A DNA stretch of 25,544 bases from Chara braunii (Eukaryota > Streptophyta > Charophyceae > Charales > Characeae), in NCBI GenBank assembly GCA_003427395.1, contig BFEA01000519.1, positions 1,097,731 to 1,123,274 of the forward strand. Reading direction: 5' to 3'. Position numbers and translations under genes: made by a program. Positions 19,327-25,544 of this stretch are shown here, one piece after another. The notes beneath the pieces are model-generated. The model was not told the origin of the DNA, did not search any database, and worked only from the letters and a program-made list of their open reading frames with translations. Positions within the stretch are counted from its first letter, which is position 1, and each line of letters opens with the position of its first letter.

Positions 19327-21804
19327 ATGACTTCGTTACCTCCTCACAATGTATCTCCGGGGACAGAGGGCGAAAAGGGAAGAATCAGGGGGATCATTGG
19401 AGACTGTTACACGAATGGCATTCTGCCAGAGGAATTCGCCCCAAGCATAGTCGAGGCTGGCCAGGATTTCGTACGCGTGGTCGTCAACAGAGATTTTTAC
19501 GAAATCCAGGCCGAATGGCTGAAGGAACATGCCGTTTCAGTTTAATTCGAAAACGATTCTAGAGCGTTACCTGCAACAGTGAAGAATAGACTGATCCGTA
19601 TTTATGAGGATAGATGGTCCCTGACAGCTGACCTGAATATCCCCCCCAAAAGAGGGTTTTTCCGTTGCGATGGGAAGAACCTGGTCACATACGTGGCCAG
19701 TTCGGACAAAATCGCAAAATGGATGATATTAAAAGGGACAGATAATATTATGTTGGATCGCAAAGCTTACACCATCCGTTTCAGGCCTTGGATGAATGAG
19801 AACAAACTGTATGATTGGAACGAAGCTAAAAAACTTCAATATTTTTGGATCAAAGTTATCCAGGTCCCAATCTCAATTCTGCCCCATCTGAAAGGAGCCA
19901 CACAGAAAGCCTTTGCCAGGATCCTGAAAACGCACGATGCCTTCTCAGACCCGATTGCTCCCGATCTCTGGAACATAAGATTCGATATGGAAGCGACAGC
20001 TCGCCTCTCGTACAAACAACACTTGATCGTTGACATGTTGGAAGATGGGTGGGTATATCTCAATATTGCATGCGCAGATTCCTCATGGTGTAGAAAATGT
20101 CATAGTTATTTTCATACAGACGAAGATGAATCCTGCCCAATCAACAAGAGATTTTCAGGCCGGAAGAAATCCTTTAAGGAGGTGGTTATAAGCTCAGATA
20201 AGTTCACTCGAAAGAGTGTTCAGCCATCTGTCCTCAAGAAACCGGCTCTAGTGGAAGCGCCCAGTAACGGACTCAGGCTAACCAAGGACCAGGACAAGAG
20301 CCCTGAGGTTGATGATCCGAACATGTCCTCAGATCGAGTTGATCTCCACAACAACGGTAAGGAGGTCAGTCATTCTGCCCAGAATGGCAGCATCCCCCCC
20401 GGGAGAAAAGCAGATCGAAAAAGGTAAAGGTCTCCAGAGACAAGGGCAAAAGGCCTCTGTCCTGGAAAGCCAAGAACCCGGCAACTCCGATCACAATGAA
20501 TCCATCCACCTCTTCCTCATCGGCCACCTTGAAGACTAAGGAATGGAAAGCAGTGGAAGGAGAGGGGGAAGAGAGGAAAGAATCTGAAGGGAAAAAGAGG
20601 GAAACAACAGCGGGGGTCACAGAAGACCCAGTAACAGGGAGCCAAGGGTCTTTGACATGGAGATCTCACTCACCCCCCAAGAAACCCTCACCCCCTCAAA
20701 CCCCACCCCTCATCCCCCGCCCTCAACCCAGTTGGAGAAGTGCAGTAAAATAATCGAAAAGTTGGACGAAATCTTGATGGGCTTCACCCCTGCCAACGAT
20801 ACGGCTCCCCCACCCAAATTAGGAGAGATAGAGAAGGAACAGGAAGACAAAGTAGAGCAGGGGAAGCACACAGAGGAAATGCAGGCACAAAAGGGGAGGG
20901 TAAACACGAGGAGAGTGGAATTGAGAGCAGCCGGCGGAAATACAACTAAAACTCCCAAAAGAAAGAAAAAGGAGACCAAGAAGTGCACAGGGATAACCAG
21001 AGAGACCGCCACAACAGATGGAACTGGAGGACCATGGAAGAAACTAAAAGCCAATGACGAACAGGCCATTCCACATTCACACAGTGTTTACGACTTCCTC
21101 GGGGTGAGCAACTCTCCTCAGGAAAAAAAAGAAAAGCCTTTGAACAACAAATCTGAACAAATGGTAATAAGTTTCGCTCAACCAATCAAAACGATATCAC
21201 GAAAAAGCAAGAAGGTCACCCAACTATTGGTTCCCCTGATCTGTGGATCTTTCCAATCAGAATCAACAGTTCTCCTGATGCGTCAAAAAAGGTAATACCT
21301 ATGCATTCGCCTCTGCCACAGTCCAAGCCCATCCCTCAGAAGAGCAGACAATCGACCTGACGAATAAAATTATACTTAAGGACCGGGGAGAGGCTTACCT
21401 CTGCAGCACTCTGAAGATGGGCAGACAAGTGGCAGAGTTAGGGGATGGAGGGGTTTTCCTCATGCACTTCGTCGTGGTAGCTCTATCCTCCATAAAGGAG
21501 GAAATGGTTATCTCCAGTTCCCAGGCACTCGCCTGACTCAAATATCCTCCATTTTCATTTTCTGTCTCCACACTCAGGAGCAGATGACAAGCTAATGATC
21601 CTCCCAAATATCCCAGCATGCACGATGATAAAATGGTTGAGCAACTCATAAACCAAGCTCAACATGGCATCTGTGGATCTCACTCAGAGTCTGTGGTCCT
21701 TCGACGAACTCTCAGAAATAACGTCGTCCTCCCTCGCAGATCCGAGTACCCGCATCCAACCCCCAGGCGGCAGTGGCCACTCTGATTTTTGCCAAATAGG
21801 ATAA
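19327..21804 (+). pseudogene. LINE ORF1: DUF4283-like domain plus zinc knuckle, broken
   Basis: The frame starts at a true ATG (19327, MTSLPPHNVS). An in-frame TAA at 19543 interrupts it and the same frame resumes to 20427. The resumed part holds a DUF4283-like core (RKAYTIRFRPWM, FWIKVIQVPISIL, LKGATQKAFARIL). A zinc knuckle CX2CX4HX6C follows at 20089-20136 (CRKCHSYFHTDEDESC). A C7 tract ending at 20400 coincides with a frameshift into a basic tail starting KSRSKKVKVSRDKGKR. A second shift near 20680-20750 leads to a Lys/Glu-rich low-complexity stretch up to 21295, and a third near 21286 to YAFASATVQAHPSEEQTI and onward. A stop at 21649 lies in the last frame, which ends at 21804. The family role is RNA binding and ribonucleoprotein assembly. 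Confidence 0.82.
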
Positions 21805-23540
21805 GGATTGCATACTCGAACCTTAGAGGGTTGGGTGACACATCCGACCGTCACAAAAAATCCAGATTCTTATCATGGATCCACAAACACGACATTCAAA
21901 TTGCCTGCATAGCGGAGACCAAACTAAATGCTGAAAGAATTGTGGGTGTCCAGAGATGGTGGCCTGGGCCCCAACTTTGGGCCCCTGCAGTGGGATCAAA
22001 GGGAGGAACAACAATCCTCATCCACAAGGATTTGGAAGTAGCCGTTATTGGCTCATACCAAGATCCTGGGGGTAGATGGCTATGGGTAAAACTGGTTGTG
22101 GATGAAGAAGACTGGACAATTACGAAGGTGTACGCCCCCGTGAAATACACAGAAAGAATTAATTTCTTAGCCTCACTCCTAGCCTTTATCCCGGACGTGG
22201 AGAACCTGATCATAGCAAGTGATTGGAATACCACGATGAACCCCGGATTCGACTCCCCCTTCCCAACGCCAATTAGGCGAGACGCATTGATGCTGTCCTC
22301 TTTCTTGGAATCCCAAAGCATGATAGACACCTTAAGAACTTTGAATCCGGAAAACCCAGGCCACACCTTGTACGGTCCCAAACCCTCTACAGCAACTCTC
22401 CCCCCCATCAAAAGACTAGATTTCATTCTAGCTAGAGGGGAAGTCTGGGATAGGTGCATTTGGAGTGATATCATTGATAATAAGGCCCTCTTTGATCATT
22501 ATCGGGTGGGTATGGACATCCTAGCTAAGTGTCAGTTTCAGAAAATGCGTCCGCCTTTCCGCCTGAATACCACTATTCTTAAGGATCTTGGTATTTTATC
22601 ATGGGTAAAAGAACAAATGACCAAATGGTCAGAGGCCAAGGAACTATTTCCAAATGAATATGCTTGGGCCGAAACAGGGTTGCGCATCATTACCGCGGCG
22701 CTCAAGACCTTCTCCAGGATGAAGGTAGCCAACCGCTCATGGACAAAAACCCAGATCCGTAATGTTATATCCAGTGCTCAACTAAACATGGGTAAAGATC
22801 AATACTCAGACCACTATTGGGCTTACAAGAGATTAACTAGTCTGGCTGAACTGGAGGCCCTTGAGGTCAAAAAGCAGGAGGACTGGCTCCACTGGCTAAG
22901 GATAAGGGGGCTGGTAGGGCACGATAGAATGACGAAAGAGACCTTTAAAACCCTCATCCTCAAACAAACGAAACCCCTTCTTAGGGAATTCTCACACTCG
23001 TTTAATCCCCAAGCACCAATTGCGGACGACATAGAAACAATGTGCAGATATGCCACAAAATACTTCAGGGAGATAGTGACCACGATGAGGCCCCTTGACT
23101 CAGCGGAATCAGACCTCTCCTCCAACTCACTATTTTGGGACAAATTGCCTTCGTCGATCTCCCAAACAGATAGGTTAGCCCTGAATGAGCATTTCTAAAA
23201 AACTGAACTCCACCTAGAGGCCAGGAAAATGGCCTAAGGTAAATGTCCAGGCCTAGCTGACCTTCCAATTGAACCCTTCCTCTGCGCGTGGGAAAGTTTC
23301 GCCCCTTTCCTATGCCAAATTTTCAACAACTCCCTAACGACAGGCAAGCTACCGAAAGGGTGGCTTAAGGGGGTCATCTCCCTTTTGTACAAAAAAGGAG
23401 ACAAAAGGGAGGTCAGAAACTACAGGCCCATCTCTGTCCTAAATGTTGCCTATAAGATCCTAGCTAAGGCTATGGCCTTGAGACTAGTTGAAGTACTGCC
23501 AGGACTGGTGGGTCAGGAACAAGGTGCTTTCGTCAGGGTA
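21789..23540 (+). pseudogene. LINE ORF2: L1-type endonuclease and N-terminal part of reverse transcriptase
   Basis: The frame opens after TGA at 21783 with no ATG for the first 149 residues. Endonuclease motifs appear in order, numbering from 21789: NLRGL (N11), AETKL (E43), GGTTILIH (72-79), KVYAP (113-117), ASDWN (D145, N147), RLDFIL (D211) and FDH (D236-H237). These match the APE-like catalytic set, although the usual SDH is FDH. A linker follows, then TAA stops at 23196 and 23235 in the same frame. The frame continues with LPIEPF, LPKGWLKGVISLLYKKGD, NYRPISVLNVAYKILAKAMA and GQEQGAFV, the first fingers/palm blocks of a non-LTR reverse transcriptase. The F/YADD catalytic block and everything after it are missing. 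The protein would nick target DNA and prime reverse transcription; this copy cannot. Confidence 0.92.
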
Positions 23541-23940
23541 TGCATAGTCTGCACACATAGGCATCCACAAAGGTTAGTCTTTCTTACTACTTAGTAATCG
23601 ATTTGCCTTCCCCCCTTTCAATAGTTGTTCCTTATTGATTCACACACAAAGGCTATTGGTTCACAAATAAAGGTTCCAAGATCGTTATAGGTAGCTTATT
23701 CTTTCTTTTTTTTCCTCTTGAGATAGATAGTATGGTAAATAGGAGTGAGCCATTCTCGTAAGTTCCCTATAAAAATGATCAGCAATATATTGCTTACATG
23801 TCGTAGAACAAAGGAAGGCGTATTAAGGAGTCATTGGTTGCATGTTACAAGAATCGCATTTTTTCATCAAATACTGAACACGGAGATAGAGATTCAGGTG
23901 GATGATATTTATTTTTTTAGTGACCCTTTGATTAATAAAG
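23541..23940. other. Gene-free stretch between the truncated LINE and hAT-like copy 3
   Basis: AT-rich DNA with a small diverged duplication at about 23631-23674, where ATTGATTCACACACAAAGG is followed by ATTGGTTCACAAATAAAGG. No LINE 3' sequence or poly-A tail was found. The last eight bases (23933-23940) are the left target-site duplication of the next element. Confidence 0.5.
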
Positions 23941-24174
23941 CTAGGCTACCAGTTGTCCGATGGCAGGATATCCTGGGCGGACAGTCAGGGGGGTCCCAGA
24001 CGTCCGGGCCCGGACAACTCCATTTTTAGCAATTAAAAACACGAAAAAAGTAAAAAAAAAAAGGTTTTTATTATTTTTTATGTTAAAATTGGAAACGAAT
24101 TTGGATATTATTCCAAGGCAAAAGTTGTTCAGTTTATTTTCTGTATAACATACTTTTTTTTCAGATTTTTCAGA

Positions 24175-24218
<44 letters not shown>

Positions 24219-24313
24219 CGGACAGACTGCCCGGGGAGGACGTTCGTCCAGTTGTCCGATCGGACAACCCCGGACGGTCAGGGGGGTACCGGACGTCCGA
24301 TCAGGTAACCTAG
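23941..24313. mobile_element. hAT-like non-autonomous element, copy 3 (373 bp), perfect 8-bp target-site duplication
   Basis: The ends CTAGGCTACC (23941-23950) and GGTAACCTAG (24304-24313) form a 10-bp terminal inverted repeat with one mismatch. TAATAAAG flanks both sides exactly (23933-23940 and 24314-24321), typical of hAT insertion. The interior matches the 3' part of copy 1: ATTTGGAT, a CCAAGGCAAAAGTTGTTCAG block corresponding to CCCAGGCAAATGTCGTTTAG, ATAACATA, then a 37-T run (24179-24215). Subterminal blocks are GTCCGA/CGGACG-rich instead of GTTCGG-rich. A 29-bp segment at 23978-24006 recurs in the same orientation at 24271-24299 with three differences. There is no coding capacity. Confidence 0.9.
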
Positions 24314-24321
24314 TAATAAAG

Positions 24322-24875
24322 TTAGGGAAAATAAGCCCAAAGGATGACTAACAATAGTTACTTTCACCAATGACTTAACAGGTTTTATACGCAACATTTT
24401 AAAAAATAAAATATAGACTTATAAGATGTGATGGTTTAATAATTAAGTAATTAATAGTTCAGGAAAGAATATTTGTATTAAATTTCATAATGAAAATATA
24501 GACATTATAACATACACTTTATGAAGCAAGAAAAAACATAATCTATAATATAAAGTTAAGGGATTATATCCCATTGGGATAAAATATAAATACAATATTG
24601 GAAATTCTAAATTTAGATCAACATATAGCTACATTATTGGACAAAAATCAAATTTATCTCAACTTGAACCTTAGTAAAAAAAAATATATATTGCAAAATA
24701 AGAATCTGGTTTAGATAGTAAGCTTAAATTAGACACAACCTAAATCATGTGAGAACCAAAATAACACATATAAAGCAACCGCTTGCAAAAAAATCAAAAT
24801 AATAAATTTTAAATTATAAAAATTAAAAATTAAAATCTATATATGAACTGTACTTCCAATAGGTCTTATATTGTG
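24322..24875. other. AT-rich gene-free stretch
   Basis: Long A/T runs and no open frame of note on either strand. Nothing was recognised. Confidence 0.5.
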
Positions 24876-25089
24876 TATTAAAGTACCTTAACATAAGTCT
24901 AGGTGTAAATCATATAGAGTTGCAGTAAAATTTTAAATAGTTTTAGTAAGTTATTATAAATGGCTTTAAGGCGGACCTGATATATTAAAGTACCTGATCA
25001 CAAGTTTGTGTAACTTAGATAAATTTGTTGTAAAGCTTTAAAAAAAAATTAATAAGTTATTATAATGGTCTTAATGTGGAGATAAAAAT
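24876..25089. repeat. Diverged tandem duplication, period about 107 bp
   Basis: TATTAAAGTACC starts units at 24876 and 24983. Each continues to AAGTTATTATAAATGGCTTTAA or AAGTTATTATAATGGTCTTAA and then a GGCGGA or GTGGAG word. Similarity fades on both sides. Confidence 0.65.
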
Positions 25090-25345
25090 TGTATATAATA
25101 AACTCCTTATATTTTTGATATTTATCTAAGTGTAAAAATTACACTTCCATTGTGTAACCAAATATAAATTAGACACACATTTAATTCACAACGACCATCA
25201 CTACAAATTAACAAAAATCAGCATTAAGTGGATTTGGAACAAAGTCATGTTCCACTAGTACGAATAGTGTTTTATAGTTTATACAAAACCTTAAATAAAT
25301 CAGGACAATAACAAGGAGTGTCTATGACTTACTCAAATCCTTAAG

Positions 25346-25543
25346 TTATAACATTTCATCTCTCATAAATAACATATGGGTTTCAATAGCATCGACGCAT
25401 AACATGACATTATTCAAGCAACGTGCTAATTTTTTTTTATTTGATTGTGGAGCCTTAATTTTAGTACATGTATAAGAGACTGTTGGACCAGTAACCAATT
25501 CCTCACAGACTAATAGTCTATCTAGTAAAGGTTCTGCCTTCCA
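25346..25543 (-). CDS. Possible C-terminal coding fragment, cut by the right window edge
   Basis: On the minus strand, a frame is open from the window edge at 25543 for 65 codons to a TAA at 25346. Its composition is protein-like: an acidic/leucine start (AEPLLDRLLVCEELVTG), then TCTKIKAP, a basic NKKKLARCL and a final CVDAIETHMLFMRDEML. A GTAAGT splice-donor word lies about 14 nt past the stop. I do not recognise the family. If real, it would be the last exon of a gene extending beyond the window. A chance open frame cannot be excluded, as one or two of this length are expected in a region this size. Confidence 0.3.
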   Translation of the reverse strand, partial: WKAEPLLDRLLVCEELVTGPTVSYTCTKIKAPQSNKKKLARCLNNVMLCVDAIETHMLFMRDEML

Positions 25544-25544
25544 A

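Larger units (their letters stand above)
19140..23540 (+). mobile_element. Plant L1-type LINE, decayed and 3'-truncated
   Basis: The element is ordered 5' UTR (approximate), ORF1, ORF2 endonuclease, start of reverse transcriptase. Its GC content is clearly higher than the flanks. The 5' limit is a guess, since no boundary is visible. The 3' limit is where the reverse transcriptase reading ends, just after QEQGAFVR. The catalytic RT motifs, RNase H or C-terminal domain, 3' UTR and poly-A are all absent. LINEs are normally 5'-truncated by incomplete reverse transcription, so losing the 3' half implies a later deletion or recombination. Confidence 0.88.

Noticed and set aside
20710-21069. 119-codon minus ORF opposite LINE ORF1
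   Set aside because: Shadow of the Lys/Glu-rich ORF1 tail; the plus strand is purine-rich, leaving the minus strand open.
21896-22474. 192-codon minus ORF opposite the endonuclease
   Set aside because: Antisense shadow of ORF2, whose plus-strand frame carries the ordered catalytic motifs.
1-25544. CRISPR array or bacterial operon
   Set aside because: No regularly spaced palindromic repeats with unique spacers, and the coding content is eukaryotic retrotransposon.

Overview
The window looks like gene-poor, repeat-rich nuclear DNA from a land plant. The strongest evidence is a decayed LINE at about 19.3-23.5 kb. Its ORF1 has a DUF4283-like domain followed by a zinc knuckle, and its ORF2 starts with an L1-type endonuclease. 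DUF4283-plus-knuckle ORF1 proteins are characteristic of plant LINEs. A Ty3/gypsy remnant, hAT-like non-autonomous elements, microsatellites and AT-rich spacers fit the same picture. I cannot name the species. No intact host gene could be recognised.

Layout. 0-4.3 kb: an (AC)n microsatellite, a pair of near-identical palindromes, a broken Ty3/gypsy RNase H-integrase fragment, a 39-bp minisatellite, a G-run tract and a foldback element of about 396 bp. 4.3-5.1 kb: first copy of a hAT-like non-autonomous element, interrupted by a single N flanked by an exact 40-bp duplication (probable assembly seam). 5.54-5.61 kb: a 73-nt tRNA-like cloverleaf resembling bacterial or mitochondrial tRNA-Trp, but with AAA where the anticodon should be. 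5.9-6.3 kb: a mosaic of direct and inverted copies. 7.6-8.4 kb: two inverted copies of a small hairpin sequence.

8.7-17.3 kb: a long AT-rich domain with no recognisable gene. It contains diverged tandem repeats, two separate 21-bp duplications and several short ATG-to-stop frames. The most structured encodes a predicted membrane segment followed by a leucine heptad repeat. All of these are low confidence, because frames of this length are expected by chance in such DNA.

17.28-18.15 kb: second hAT-like copy, with a 7/8 target-site duplication and a 255-bp N gap inside it. 19.3-23.5 kb: the LINE, broken by stops and frameshifts and missing its 3' half. 23.94-24.31 kb: third, short hAT-like copy with a perfect 8-bp target-site duplication. 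The last 1.2 kb is AT-rich, and a possible C-terminal coding fragment on the minus strand runs off the right edge.

The most interesting signal is the three-member hAT-like family. Its GC-rich subterminal palindromes read CCGAACGTTCGG-like in two copies and CCGGACGTCCG-like in the third, so both half-sites change together and the symmetry is kept. Nothing here forms a working pathway. The coding-derived parts are dead or dying mobile elements.
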